This document shows positions 47,866 through 59,059 of a DNA stretch of 64,000 nt, in pieces. The stretch is from Candolleomyces eurysporus. Its lineage: Eukaryota > Basidiomycota > Agaricomycetes > Agaricales > Psathyrellaceae. Where the stretch lies: assembly GCA_027579435.1 (NCBI GenBank), contig JANBPK010000017.1, positions 1-64,000 on the forward strand, in the 5' to 3' direction. Under the pieces are notes generated by a model. That model searched no databases. It was not told the DNA's origin and saw only the letters and a program-made list of their open reading frames with translations. Position 1 is the stretch's first letter; each line of letters opens with the position of its first letter. The translations under genes were made by a program, and so were the position numbers.

Positions 47866-48269
47866 GCGGTAAGTATCAATCTTCCTTGATAGATTTAAGT
47901 GAGCGTGCGAAATGTATTCGAAAGATTTCAAGCTGGAGGCTGTCAAAGGCAGACGCGACCTGGGCCGAGTTGGGACGGGATTCAGAACTGAGCAGGGCGC
48001 ATCGGTCCCACGTCCGGCGTCGCGGTTCTCACAATTGCGTCAAAAAGGCGCCCAGTATGATGCCTGAACAGAGTCGATTCGAAGCCGCCTCGTTGAGGAA
48101 ACCTCTGTATGAAGGAACGGGGTGAACCTCCAGATCCAAAAAAAAGATATAGTAAGGCGCCTTGCTCATCTTTCGTCAGAGATTCCGGGTTTCTACACTA
48201 CAATAATAGAATCTGTATTAAAAAAAAATTGATTGCGTCATGTCGCGGTATGCACGGATATGCTGCAAC

Positions 48270-48317
48270 GCTGATAGTGCAATGTTGCCGTCACCTCGCA
48301 GCATCCCCCTATATAAC
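48270..48317 (+). promoter_or_regulatory. conserved DUF6533 promoter, copy B
   Basis: The box GTGCAATGTTGCCGTCACCTC-like (48270-48297) is followed by TATATAAC (48310-48317), 95 bp before the ATG at 48412. Confidence 0.6.
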
Positions 48318-48411
48318 ACTTACTGCCCATGACTGCTCCTTTGTCNTTTTGTCGCAGGTCGACTTGGACGAACCCTCAGACCTTTGGTATCTTGGCCATA
48401 AATCACTTCCC

Positions 48412-50085
48412 ATGGCGACGTCATACTCTCCGGCAGAGATTGCGTGGTTTGCTCATCTTTATTCGCTCAATATCATTCCTCTGCGGGTTGTGCGTACGTC
48501 TTCATAACTTCCGATAACAGTGGAAGGAATGTGCTCACGCGGAGAATAAGTGGGCTCCATGACTTGGGTACTCTGTGATTATTGTAAGTGGTTCCTCTTC
48601 GAGTATCAGAGGCTCGTAAAGCTTACTAGTGGCCTTCACAGTCTCAACCTTGGAAGACGAGGTGAGTGGTTTTGTTCCGTCCTCGCATCAAGTTTACACT
48701 GGTTGACCTGACATATCTCACCTTAGGTTAGATATATTTGGGTGAGTAACCAAACTTCCTCTACAGTATTCACTTTGGAGTGACAAAGCTACCGTTACTG
48801 CAGAGTCAGAAAAGATGTCTTGGGAAATCCATGTTTCTCTTCGTAAGTTACAGCTACTCCTCTCCAGAGTTCCATTCCGAGTCCAAATGATCGGATAGAT
48901 CCGCTACTACACCATATTCCTGCTCATATTCGATGTTCTTCAAATACACCTATTCGCGATTCCAGGAGTAAAATCGGACATCGCGTGGGTCTCACTCTCC
49001 ATTCCTCTCGTGTACGACCTCTTACCCTGCGCCAATTTTTACCCCTTCCAGATGTGTTGCTACGGATCCTGTCATACGTATAGTAGGCGCAATAAGTCTA
49101 TGGGCCGTCGAAATAATCATGCAACTTCGGATCCACGCTCTATATAACCGGTCGCGCAAGGTAAGTGAAGCCATGCTTGACTTTGAATTTCTCTAAACTA
49201 TCTTTTCAGATTGCAATTTTCAATGGCGTCCTCTTCCTATTGTCCATCATCGCCTTTCTAGTGATCATGATACAGGGTGCCACGCGTCGCCGCGCAATGA
49301 TCGCACCGGCTATTAGGCTTCCTTTACCTGGATGTCCAGCGATCAATGGTGGAATTCAATGGTCCCTTTGGGTACCTGGTGCGTGTTTGAGTCTAGTAAC
49401 TCTGCCGATACCACAGTTATCTAAGCTAGGCTTTTCGAAGCAATGATATTTGAGTTCGTCTTGTTCGGCTTTGCGCTTTACAAGAGCGTGCGCTCATTGG
49501 CTATCAAAACGCCACTTCAAGACCGGCCTTCGCTGACCGCAATTCTTGTTGGGGATAACATTTTATACTTCTTCGGGTGAGATTCCAGTTGTACTTGAGT
49601 GCTTGATGCAAAGGCTGAAGCGTTGTCTAATTTTTGTAGTATCAGTACTCTCTTGGTCTTGCTGAACATCATGTCCATGGGAACCAACCTCATCCCGTGG
49701 TTCAGCTACGGGTACATCCTCAACTCTTTCCACGTCCCACAGAACATTGACTATTCATACCAGACCATTGCACGCCGGCCTAGGAATAATGACAACCCAC
49801 ATGCTCATGCACCTCCGCAAGGCCACCATCGACGCTGAACTCACCGAACTCGACAAGCCGTCGTCGTGCGACCCGAATCCACGGGAAATCGACGAAGTTA
49901 TACGACGTATGGATGAGGATGCACCAAGATTTATTGTCTCGACGTCTACGCACTCGAGGTCGTCATACCTCTCTTCGGTTGTTTCGGCGATTGAGGTGGA
50001 CGTTGAGCGGTTCGCGGGATCATGCCAGGTGAGTTCCTTGAACTCATCATTTTGCCAAGCAAGGCCTTGTTAGGCGGACTTATGA
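48412..50085 (+). CDS. DUF6533-type seven-helix membrane protein, copy B
   Basis: Same exon pattern as copies A and C. Start 'MATSYSPAEIAWFAHLYSL', signature 'CDYFSTLEDE', 'VRYIW', 'SQKRCLGKSMFLF', then 'IRYYTIFLLIFDVLQIHLF', 'IVGAISLWAVEIIMQLRIHA', 'NGVLFLLSIIAFLVIMIQG', 'PGCPAINGGIQWSLWVP', 'MIFEFVLFGFALYKSVRS' and 'ISTLLVLLNIMSMGTN'. The C-tail 'GIMTTHMLMHLRKATIDAEL' ends in an acidic/Ser stretch and a last mini-exon 'ADL' with TGA at 50083-50085. No frame break was seen in the exons I traced. One donor (after 'GVKSDI') is GTGGGT rather than the GTGAGT of copy C. Confidence 0.8.
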
Positions 50086-50475
50086 TCATGCCAGTGTACC
50101 AGTAGCTCAAGCAGAACGGGAACTCCATTATTTGACTCCTAAAGAAGGTTTAGCCGCAGACCTCCGAAAACGGGTTATAACCCATTGGGGCTCAAAAGAA
50201 TTTCCATCACATCTCTGGTGACAGTTGAGGTTCCTGTCCAACTATGAAGAGTCAGGAGTTGGGTAAAGGTGGAAGAGGGAAGCTCTGAACAGTCTCCGCC
50301 GATACGGCCGTCCTGTCAAGTTCTTCAAGCACTATTCGGGGGATGAACTACCAATCATATCATCTGTTGCACGGGTGCTTTGAAAGGAGAATACATCTGG
50401 GTCCTTTTGGATTGCGGTGGAGACGAAGTTTTGGAGGCCTGAAGCGGTCGAAGCGAGTTGGAACGCCAGGAGCGC

Positions 50476-51587
50476 TTAGGAAAGCAACCGTTTCTTGATG
50501 CTCTCCTCCAAGGTCCCACCAATCCTGGGCTGTTCGGGGACAGACGCATAGGAGGAGTAATAAAGGTGGTCCAGCAAAGTCGTATAGCGGACGTCACGAA
50601 TCGTGATTCCAGGTCTTTGGACAGAGGATGAATTCATGGCGCTGTGTGTTTGAACGAAAAGGGTTAAGGACGCGGGGGAAGACAGTTGGAAAGCGCCATC
50701 AGCGCTGGTCGGAGTGAGCGAATAGGAATCGTAGTGATGCTACATTAACAAATTAGTTCACAACGGACCTATTTATTGACCAGAGGAATGAATGATCACT
50801 TACGAATTCGCCAACATCTGACAGCAGTTTAGCATCTGCGAGAAAGTCATCCGCCGTTTGAATCGACGAGAAATGGTAAGTGTTGATCAGGAATGGGAGC
50901 TCGCCCTGAAGGGAATGTTAGAATGACAGACGAGTACCCGATCGCGACTGACAAACCTGGGTAGGAAGATCGTTGGGAGCACATCTACAGTCCGAAAGGG
51001 CCTTTCTTTCTGGTTCAGAGTCTGATGGAAGCCTGAATTCAACTTTCCAACCACTGCGAGAGCATAGCGGGGACAATAAGGACTCTATCTCGTGATGTGT
51101 AAGGCATGGAGTTGGATAGCCTTTGACACGTTGAGGAAGAGGTGGGAGTTGAGACCCAAGGCCATGGCTCGAGCTGGCCGGATTTCTAGAAACGCTGTAC
51201 AAATCCGCCAGCGTCAGACCACCCTGAGACCCATTCAAATGAAAGGTGAACACTCGTTACGCTAGCGTCACCAAAACATAGATTTCAGGAACGCACCGAT
51301 AGCTTGGTATTCTTCACGCGTTCACCCCACGTCGATGTCGATTTGTTAGCCAGAGATGATGCAGGCTTGGGTTCGGCGTCCTGTCGTGCATTCTCGATAC
51401 CAGAGCTTGGGCCCCTTCCATCGGTGGACATTGCGGTATTGTTACGCCGTGACTGCTGGATGAATTGCCTGGTAATGGCTGCTTGAAATGGTATATGACT
51501 TGGTAACACCTCGTGATAGGTACCGAATAGGGTCTTTGGCCGCAGTATTGGTCTTCTTTGATAGACTCTACTGAGCGTACGAAACAT
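50476..51587 (-). CDS. pterin-4a-carbinolamine dehydratase-like protein, intact copy
   Basis: Four exons, all in phase 0: 51587-51297, 51223-50957, 50905-50804 and 50739-50476; 307 residues. The start 'MFRTLSRVYQRRPILRPKTL' is Arg-rich and lacks acidic residues, like a mitochondrial presequence. A Ser/Asn-rich linker follows. Exon 2 has 'HHEIESLLSPLCSRSGWKVEF', and exon 3 'INTYHFSSIQTADDFLADA'. Exon 4 starts with 'HHYDSYSL' and later has 'ITIRDVRYTTLLDHL'. The order (two-residue GW, F..F..A..F, HH-D, then a V.Y.T strand) resembles PCD/DCoH dehydratases, whose signature is HHPD; here it is HHYD. Activity is unproven. Its promoter region is shared with DUF6533 copy C. Confidence 0.6.
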
Positions 51588-51860
51588 ATCAGGTCTGAAG
51601 CTGGAGGCTGCTGTCAAACGCAAACGCGCGCTCTAAGGTTGGGCGATCACATGGAGTCACGCGTCACGTTTGTCACATCTACTTTCAGTGCCCAGTGCAC
51701 AGCCGACAACAGCCTTGATAAGAGTATAATATAGTAATAAACCGAACTGGGCGAGTTCCAGATCTACAGAAAGATCTAATTAGTAAGGTCTTGTCCATCT
51801 TTCGTAAAGATTACACTTCTCTATTGATTGGCTGATGGATGTGCGGATCTACATACCAGC

Positions 51861-51906
51861 GCTGACGGTGCAATATTGCCGTCACCTCTCAGGTGAGCCA
51901 TATAAC
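51861..51906 (+). promoter_or_regulatory. conserved DUF6533 promoter, copy C
   Basis: The box GGTGCAATATTGCCGTCACC lies within 51861-51889, with CATATAAC at 51899-51906, 97 bp before the ATG at 52003. The ~415 bp between this start and the PCD-like start could be a bidirectional promoter. Confidence 0.6.
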
Positions 51907-52002
51907 CCTCATTCCGCGCACTACTGCCCCTTCGTCTTCTGTCGCAGGTCGACTCGGACGGGCCTTCAGGATTCTGGTAATCCAAGCCATACGCAATCTT
52001 CC

Positions 52003-53727
52003 ATGGCGACGTACTCTCCAGCAGAGATCGCACGATTCACCCATCTTTATTCGCTTAATATTATTCCCCTCCGAGTTGTGTGTAAGTCTGAAACCCGCCA
52101 ATAACTTTGGGGATTATGTACTGACGCAGAGAACAAGTGGGGTCGCTGACCTGGGTAGTCTGTGATTACTGTGCGTGCTTATTGGCGCCTGCGAGATTGT
52201 CAAGGCTTATCACTTGCTTTCGCAGTCTCAACTTTTGAAGACGAAGTGAGTAGCTCCGGTCTGCTTCTGCTTCCAGACCTAGGCTGACACGGGATCGTAT
52301 GAGGTTCGGTACATCTGGGTGAGCGAGTCTGTTCCTCGAGCTTCATCCTAGTATGTTATCGCGAGGGCTTACCGTAACTTCAGAGTCAGAAACCATGTCT
52401 TGGAAAATCCATGTTTCTATTCGTACGCCACTCACTCTTGATGTCTGAGCTCTCTATAACAGTACACCGTGCAGATCCGCTACTACACCATATTCCTAGT
52501 TATCTTCGACGTTCTCCAAATACATCTATTCACAATCCCTGGCATAACATCGGACACTGTGTGAGTCTCAGTTCCTGCTATACTCATTCACACCTTCAGC
52601 GCTAAATTATTCGACGCAGATGTGTAGCCATGGACCCTATCGTTCGCCTACTTGGCGCAATAAGTCTCTGGGCCGTTGAAATAATCATGCAACTCCGGAT
52701 TCACGCTTTATATAACAGATCGCGCAGGGTAAGTGAAGCCGCTTCGGGCAACGTCAAGCTTTTCATATCTCTAAACCACTATGCTATTAGGTCGTGATTT
52801 TCAACGGCGTCCTCTTCATTCTTTCCATCATCGCCTTCCTAGTGATCATGGTGCAGGGTGCGATGCGTCGGGGCGCGCTGATCGCCTCAGCTATTAGGCT
52901 TCCCTTACCTGGATGTCCAGCGATCAACGGTGGAATTCAATGGTCTCTTTGGATGCCTGGTGCGTTTTTGAGACTAGTAACTCTCAGGTCAATACCACAG
53001 TTCTCTAAACTAGCACCTCTTAAGCGATGATATTCGAGATCGTCCTGTTCTGCTTTGCACTCTACAAGAGTGCACGCTCAGTGACTATCAACACACCTCT
53101 TCAAGACCGGCCCTCGTTGACTACAGTTCTGCTTGGAGATAATATTCTCTACTTCCTCGGGTGAAGTCTAACGTCTATCTAGAGCTCGCAATACGCTCAA
53201 GTTTAAGTCAATTTTTCGTAGCATCAGCACCCTTCTAATCTTTCTCAATATCATGTCCATCGGAACCACCCTCATCCCGTGGTTCGGCTTCGGGTACGCC
53301 TCCAATCCCTTCGTTACTCCGCATAGCCTCTAATGATGATCGTCTTCTCAACTCCAGACCATTCCACGCTGGCTTAGGAATAATGACAACCCGCATGCTC
53401 ATGCACCTCCGCAAAGCCACCGTTAGCGCTCAACTCATCGAATTTGATAAGACGTGCGATTCTAACCCAGAGGAAATCGATATCGACGACGTTCTCCGAG
53501 GTATCGAAGGGAGCATACCAAGATTTATTGTCTCAACGGCTACGCGCTCGAGCTCGTTGTCTTGCTCTGCGAGTGTCTTATCGCTCGAGGCGGATGTTGA
53601 GCAGTTCGCGGGATCGTCTGGGTCCCAGGTGAGATCATGCGAAGAAGTGCCTTTTCAGTCGGACTCATGGAGATTTCAGGGCAACAGTGACTCAAGGGAA
53701 CCGAGAAAACCGTGTATCAACGTTTAG
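52003..53727 (+). CDS. DUF6533-type seven-helix membrane protein, copy C
   Basis: Start 'MATYSPAEIARFTHLYSLN'; signature 'CDYFSTFEDE', 'VRYIW', 'SQKPCLGKSMFLF'; then 'IRYYTIFLVIFDVLQIHLF', 'LLGAISLWAVEIIMQLRIHA', 'NGVLFILSIIAFLVIMVQG', 'PGCPAINGGIQWSLWMP', 'MIFEIVLFCFALYKSARS', 'LLGDNILYFLG' and 'ISTLLIFLNIMSIGTT'. About twelve exons. In copies A and B the last mini-exon reads A-D-[SL]-stop; here TCA-TGA has become TCA-TGG, extending the tail by about 17 residues to the TAG at 53725-53727. An unspliced alternative at 'SSGSQ' reaches the same stop. Confidence 0.8.
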
Positions 53728-54273
53728 TGAAGATCTGGGCGCAGATCTCCGAATCTGATTGTCACCCACTGGGAGCTCGAAAAACACCATCACATCTCTC
53801 GTGAAGACAGCTGCTACACGCGATTCCATAAATTTACTTGACCAGATCTCGGAGAAGAGCACACTCCTATCTTTTAGGGAGCCAGCGCTCAGAAACAAAA
53901 AGGCCCATGCAAGGAGAGGGGCAACGATTCCGCCGAAGCTAAACAAGGACCCGTGCTAGGCGCCAGGCGCTTAGAGCGATTGGCGAAACTCTGGAGTGGA
54001 GATGGGAGATGCAGTCGGACTCACTGGTCCTTGGAAAGTGTACTGTACTGTAAAAGGAGGTGCACATATTCCGCACTTCCCAATCTATATATCCAACGAT
54101 GTATAAGTTGCTGGGATCAACCGCGCCCTTGTGTCGGGGCTGTGCTCGGCAGCGAGCACAACTTCGTTGAGTCATAGTACGGTCATTGTGTATAAGAGGT
54201 ATAACGAACCACTTCTGACCGTGACAATCTTTGATAATAGCGCTGCTAGAAAGCCTCCCGAATAGAGAGCCCA

Positions 54274-54732
54274 ATGGACTCGGCCTCAAGCTCACGCCTC
54301 AGCGTACGTGCTTCCCCTCGTCTTCGTATTGATTTCATTTTTTCATCGCAAGGCTCCCGCCACTATATTTGGAAACAGGCCTCAACTAAAGAAAGTCTCT
54401 CATCAGCGCTCACCTCCTTCCAATCCCGAACACTCTCCTTCACTTGGGACGTAAATTGGAAGGAAGTACACAACAGCAATACCTCCCAACTTGGCGGTTT
54501 CAAACCGAGCTCCAGACGAGACAGCTCGGGCCCGAGACTTTACGTCGTGGGGATTTTCAATAGCAGTAAGAAGCAGATGTCAAGTAGCGGCGCAGGAAGT
54601 AGTAGAAAGAAAATTGGGGGGCGAATGGCGATGAGCTTGCCGAATCCGCCTTTGATCCAGGCGACGTTCGAAAAGGAGCCGACGACGGAGGAAGTCGTAA
54701 AAGCGTTGACAAAAGCGCTGGAGGCGTGCTAA
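54274..54732 (+). CDS. hypothetical protein, 152 residues
   Basis: One continuous frame with an ATG start and TAA at 54730. It contains 'SLTSFQSRTLSFTWDVNW'-like and 'RLYVVGIFNSSKKQ' segments and a C-terminus 'PTTEEVVKALTKALEAC' with helical character. An internal GTACGT might start an intron, but no acceptor restores frame. No family recognised. It lies between DUF6533 copy C and NLR C3 and converges on the latter. Codon use looks coding-like, but no paralogue here supports it. Confidence 0.4.
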   Translation: MDSASSSRLSVRASPRLRIDFIFSSQGSRHYIWKQASTKESLSSALTSFQSRTLSFTWDVNWKEVHNSNTSQLGGFKPSSRRDSSGPRLYVVGIFNSSKKQMSSSGAGSSRKKIGGRMAMSLPNPPLIQATFEKEPTTEEVVKALTKALEAC

Positions 54733-54917
54733 GGACGTTGTAGGAAAGTCGTTGTTAAATCGAACGACAAATACCCGTTGCTTGGGACAAGTCAATAACA
54801 TTTCGGCGTCCAGTTATATCTTGATTTTCAGCTTTCGCTGGAGTCTGATATCAGTGACGATGACAGGACTTCCGTGATTTTTAGTGTTTACTGCGATATC
54901 TATGGTCGAGAGTGTGT

Positions 54918-56955
54918 TCACTCATCGAGAGTCTGCATCAAGAGGCTCCTACATTGACAGTGGTGTGTAACGAGACGGAGGGGCATGCCATTGGGTGGAG
55001 GAGGCGACGTGTTCTCATTATTGAGATAATCTTCAATCTTTTTCCGCTTCATTGTCACGTCGTTCATCGGCCTAACCTCCACACGGATTTTCGAATGCAT
55101 GTTTACAATGCGGTTTAACCGTTTGCACTCTCGTAGACAACTATCTCCGGAGATGCACTGAAAACAAGTTGTAGGCTTGAGTAAGAAAGGACCCTTCGAA
55201 AGAGCAAGAGCATGCTTACATGAGAGGAATGGTAAACTCCCAAGTACTCAGATATGGCGTTGAATATGCGCTTCTCCCGCCAACCCTGAGCAACGCAACA
55301 TGCCTGTTCGATGAACCATTCTTCGATGAAAGAAGGGATGGTGTGCATTATACAGCCAGCCTCAAAGACCGACCAGTCGCTAACGGAAGAGGCGTGGTAC
55401 ATCATCAGGCAGCCCGAGTTCCAAGATTGAGGAGGCCCCATGGTTATTCGTTGTCTTCGGCAAAGCTGGTAAAACCCCAGGCTCAGCTGCATATGTGTCG
55501 CATCACCGGAGGCGTACAGGTGTCCCGCTCGTGATCGCGAGGTCAAGAAGTCTTCCAAACTTTTGTGGTGAAAACCAATCGGTGACTGTGGCTCGACCTT
55601 CACCACTGAATGCAAATCGAACACGGTGGAAACGGCGGTACCGGGGCCCAGGTCAAGAACAGCGTCAATGCCCTCGAAGGAATAGAAGATTTGATGGATA
55701 ATTGCATGTAAAATGGATTTTAGAAGGGTAATATCGACGTCCGGTGGGTGCAGGATCCTGTTGTAGAGCGCATCGAGCTCAGCGAAAGGATTTGATTTAG
55801 TGTCGCATTTGGAGGGTTGATGATCGATAATATGTCGAAGTTCCAATACTGGATTCCGACGGGGATTGTCCAGATGTTTCATTACTACCGATACGTATAT
55901 GAATTGTCTGGACGCCTTGACGACGAGCACGTCCTCGTCTTCGATCGATGGCCACTCCACTGGGATGGAGGTGGAAGCGGGATGGTCCAATTTAAGGCGA
56001 CTGAACTCGGCCTTTAGATACCGCCTGATGTCTTCATCCGCCTCATAGTCTTCAAGTCGAAGGATGCGGGTACGAGCAGACAGAGGAGATGAGAAGAACG
56101 CGGTCCGGATGGCGTACTCTGGGCGACTTGCGACGACGAAACGGAAGGGAAAGTGGGGGTGGGATGCGAGCACGTAGACGAGGTGGAGAATATGGGCATG
56201 TTCCTTCTCATTGACGCACTCATCTAGCCCGTCAATGACAATAATGTTAGACCTCGTCCAAGTTTTATCGAGATCGTTTTGAGAAGGACCGAAAGCCAAG
56301 GCTCCTCTGAAGAGTCCCCTTAGGCGGTTCGACACTGACGCCATCATTTCTTGAAGAGGCTTGAAGATAAGGCCCTCTACTTGCGAGTCCAAAGACCTCG
56401 CGAAAATTCTACGGTCCATCTTTATGGCACTCTCAATGTACCAGTGAAGGCCAGGTATGTTCTCTGCCAGTTGTGCAACAAGGGTAGTGATGAATTGCGT
56501 CTCGCTGCTCGTCTCCGGTTCATTGGTCGAAAAAAAAGAAACAAGCAACGAAAAGGCCTTCGTCTGTGCACAATTTCACGATTTTGCGCTGAATGCATGA
56601 TTTTCCTGCTCCAGCAGGACCTGATAGCCAAAGGATAGGGGTCGCCTTGGGGTCTCGAGCCCAAGCCATGATTTGGCCTGTCACCACTTCTCTGGTTCCA
56701 GGATGGCAAGTAGGTGCGTAAGACACGGAGGGGGAGTCAGCCATTGCGTTGATAGCGCTGTGGTTCAACAACATGCGCAATGGATCTGCACCAATCGTCA
56801 GATGGTTCAAACCAAGGACCCAAGCGCTCAGCGATAAGAATCGACACTGGCTTACCATTATCACTTGTTAATGACTGGTGAATGTTTGTTTGATCTGCAA
56901 TAGCATTGAACTGTGTGTTATCCATAGTAAAGTTGCTGGCGTTTGTGAACGCCAT
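54918..56955 (-). CDS. class C NACHT NLR (C3), one homopolymer frameshift
   Basis: Exons are 56955-56856, 56785-55220 and 55157-54918. Exon 1 codes 'MAFTNASNFTMDNTQFNAI'. Exon 2 has 'LLNHSAINAMADSPS', 'CHPGTREVV', Walker A 'SGPAGAGKS', Walker B 'IVIDGLDECVNEKEH', 'VASRPEYAI', 'HHKSLEDFLTSRSRAGHLY'. The last exon opens with 'CISGDSCLRECKRLNRIV'. A run of 8 T on the coding strand (plus 56530-56537) shifts frame in the segment after 'LFVACFF'. With 7 T it reads 'FFFSTNEPETSSETQFI', matching 'FFFSIREPETSNEARFI' of C1, and all exon phases then agree (about 634 residues). Probably a sequence error, or else a recent knock-out. Confidence 0.8.
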
Positions 56956-58481
56956 GTCTTCAGCGCGAGAGTTTACGGTAAGGCAACGGTGAGGTTGAAA
57001 GGCAAAGGAATCTGGATCGGCTGATTTCTCATCAGCAAATGCCCTCTGCGCTTTGATTTGACCAGACTTGCCGTTGATCAGACCATGTCCTTGGTATGGA
57101 CAGTGCTTTCTATGATATTTGACGTCATTCTACAATTCATCTGGTTTCCCAGTTGACTATTGGCAGTCACAGGAACGGTCTGAACTCCCTGAGCTTCAAC
57201 AGCCTTGCGCAGCAGGCGAACAGCAGCAACCGGAAAGATTTGTTGCAAAGAAGAACCTATCTCGAAAGAATATTTGGACAAATTAAAGCCTCAAAAGCTT
57301 GCCAAGAACAAGAAGCTGAGGAGCTACGAGTGCTCCAGCGCATCTCGAAGTTACCCCCGCTTGCTGGCTTACCACGATTCCCTTAGCGTGCATACAAACT
57401 TGCCGGTGTTCTGCCATGCTCTTTTTGGTGTAACCGCGGGGGTGGCGATCTGGCCTACTTACACTCAACCTCGATACTCACGCTCCCGCCCTCCTTGCAG
57501 ACCCCCTTTTCAATTAGAAGTTTTGCAAATGATGGACTTGACTACAGCCCAGGGCTCTCAGACCAATGGACCCAGGACAGCTGCCACGATCGGACAGGCA
57601 GACTCGGGAAGTCCATTGACTTTTACTTGGAGCCCTACCACATTCAAAAGAGGATACCTGGGATCCACAGGACTCCCTATCTGGCTGGTATAGCCTCTCT
57701 TCAAATTTGGACCTCACTGGCAAGACCTGCAATATCCTGGCCATTCCTGATAGCCTCCAAACCTTGATCTGTAGTGCTTCCGATTGAAGCCTCTCGGTTG
57801 CAGTGGTACCTGAGCCGATAGACATCTTATGGGAAGCTCGGGTCGAGTTGATGACGGATGCGGGATCGTTCAACTTCCCGACAGGGTCGATTCCACCCAT
57901 GCTGAGTCGGAAACCGCGAGAGGTACGACGCAAGTTCTCCTCGGTCTCATTTCCCGTACTTAAACATCTGCTTGACGGTGTTTCCAACTCCTACCCTTGC
58001 GTTCAGATCCACGGAAACAAAAGGGGGAGAGGGGATGGCAGAGAGCGAAGCTGAAACCACCCATTGTGTTTGGTACTCGTTCTGAAAGTGTTGTAGGTGG
58101 TTTGAGAGAAAGGTGTTTGCTTGGTCTCACCTAAGAAATCAATTTATATAGCTCCTAGTGCTATGGGTAGGATTGACACATAATGTTCGCATATTCCCCA
58201 TGACGTGGTCGTTGAGGAAGAGGGGTAGTCCTCAAGTTCAACATCTGCGCATGGCAATGTCGCAGATGCCGGGCCGGCGACGGGCGCCTGCCAAATTTCT
58301 GCGCGCCTCCGAAGTTCAAACTTATTCAAGGACATCACATTTAAGCACCACGGAATCCTAGATACACTCAAACACATGCACGAATTACAGAAGAAACGAA
58401 AGGGAAAGGTGCTTGTGGTTGATCAATCTTGTAACCAGAATTGACCTCAAGCTCTCTTCGCCGTCTCTTGGAAATGGCAGC
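56956..58481. other. about 1.5 kb without a resolved gene
   Basis: Plus-strand frames at 57153-57386 and 57205-57693 and a minus-strand frame at 57514-57987 overlap each other. None shows a family signature or convincing splice links. Confidence 0.35.
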
Positions 58482-58957
58482 TTAGAGGTTGAGGTTGACG
58501 GGAGTGCAGCCGATGGCGACAACGCCGTCTGTAAAGTCAAAGTTAGCGTTAGCGTCTTCATAGACTCAATTCAGGCCCTGATCATTAGCTACTTACTGAA
58601 GGAATTGTTCTCGCAGCACACGGCCTGGGCAGAGCTGATGGAAGCAAGTAAGCACGAATTCGGATCGACGCGTACCAAGAAATTTTACCAAGAATTTCCA
58701 GGAAGGCCGATGACAGAGATAGGGCTGCAGGTGACACCAACGGGGACGTTGACGTCCTGAACGGCAATCCCCAGTAAAGCAAATAGGGCGGTCACAGCAG
58801 GAGCGCCAGCAGCCTGAACGCTGTTGCAGCATTGAATTGGCCCAGTGTTGCATTGACTGGGCGGGATGGGAGTCGGCGAGCCACCGCCGCCGCCGCCAGT
58901 GGGGACAGCGATTGCGACTGCAGAGAGAGCAAGTGCGATGAGAGCCTTGAATTGCAT
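58482..58957 (-). CDS. class I hydrophobin
   Basis: Exons are 58957-58689, 58634-58597 and 58528-58482; 117 residues. A signal peptide 'MQFKALIALALSAVAIAVP' is followed by a glycine run and a Pro-rich stretch. The eight cysteines follow the hydrophobin order: C-x6-CC-x32-C-x12-C-x5-CC-x12-C-x7 to the end. The segments are 'CNTGPIQCC', then 'VTCSPISVIGLPGNSC', 'SAQAVCC' and 'AIGCTPVNLNL'. Spacing and the 'TPVNL' end fit class I. Such proteins are secreted and self-assemble at air-water interfaces, coating hyphae or spores. Both introns are short (54 and 68 nt). A TATA box lies at 59042-59049. Confidence 0.95.
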
Positions 58958-59041
58958 GTTTGAGAGGACGAGGTGCTGTTGGAAAGCTGAACTGAACAGT
59001 AAGGAGTGTTCGAGTGGGGAATGGTGGTTGAAACCAATGGG

Positions 59042-59049
59042 TATTTATA
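59042..59049 (-). promoter_or_regulatory. TATA box of the hydrophobin gene
   Basis: TATAAATA on the minus strand, 85 bp upstream of the hydrophobin ATG. Confidence 0.6.
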
Positions 59050-59059
59050 TCTTTCTCGA

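Noticed and set aside
57153..57987. Overlapping frames on both strands between NLR C3 and the hydrophobin
   Set aside because: No start, splice or domain evidence favours either strand.
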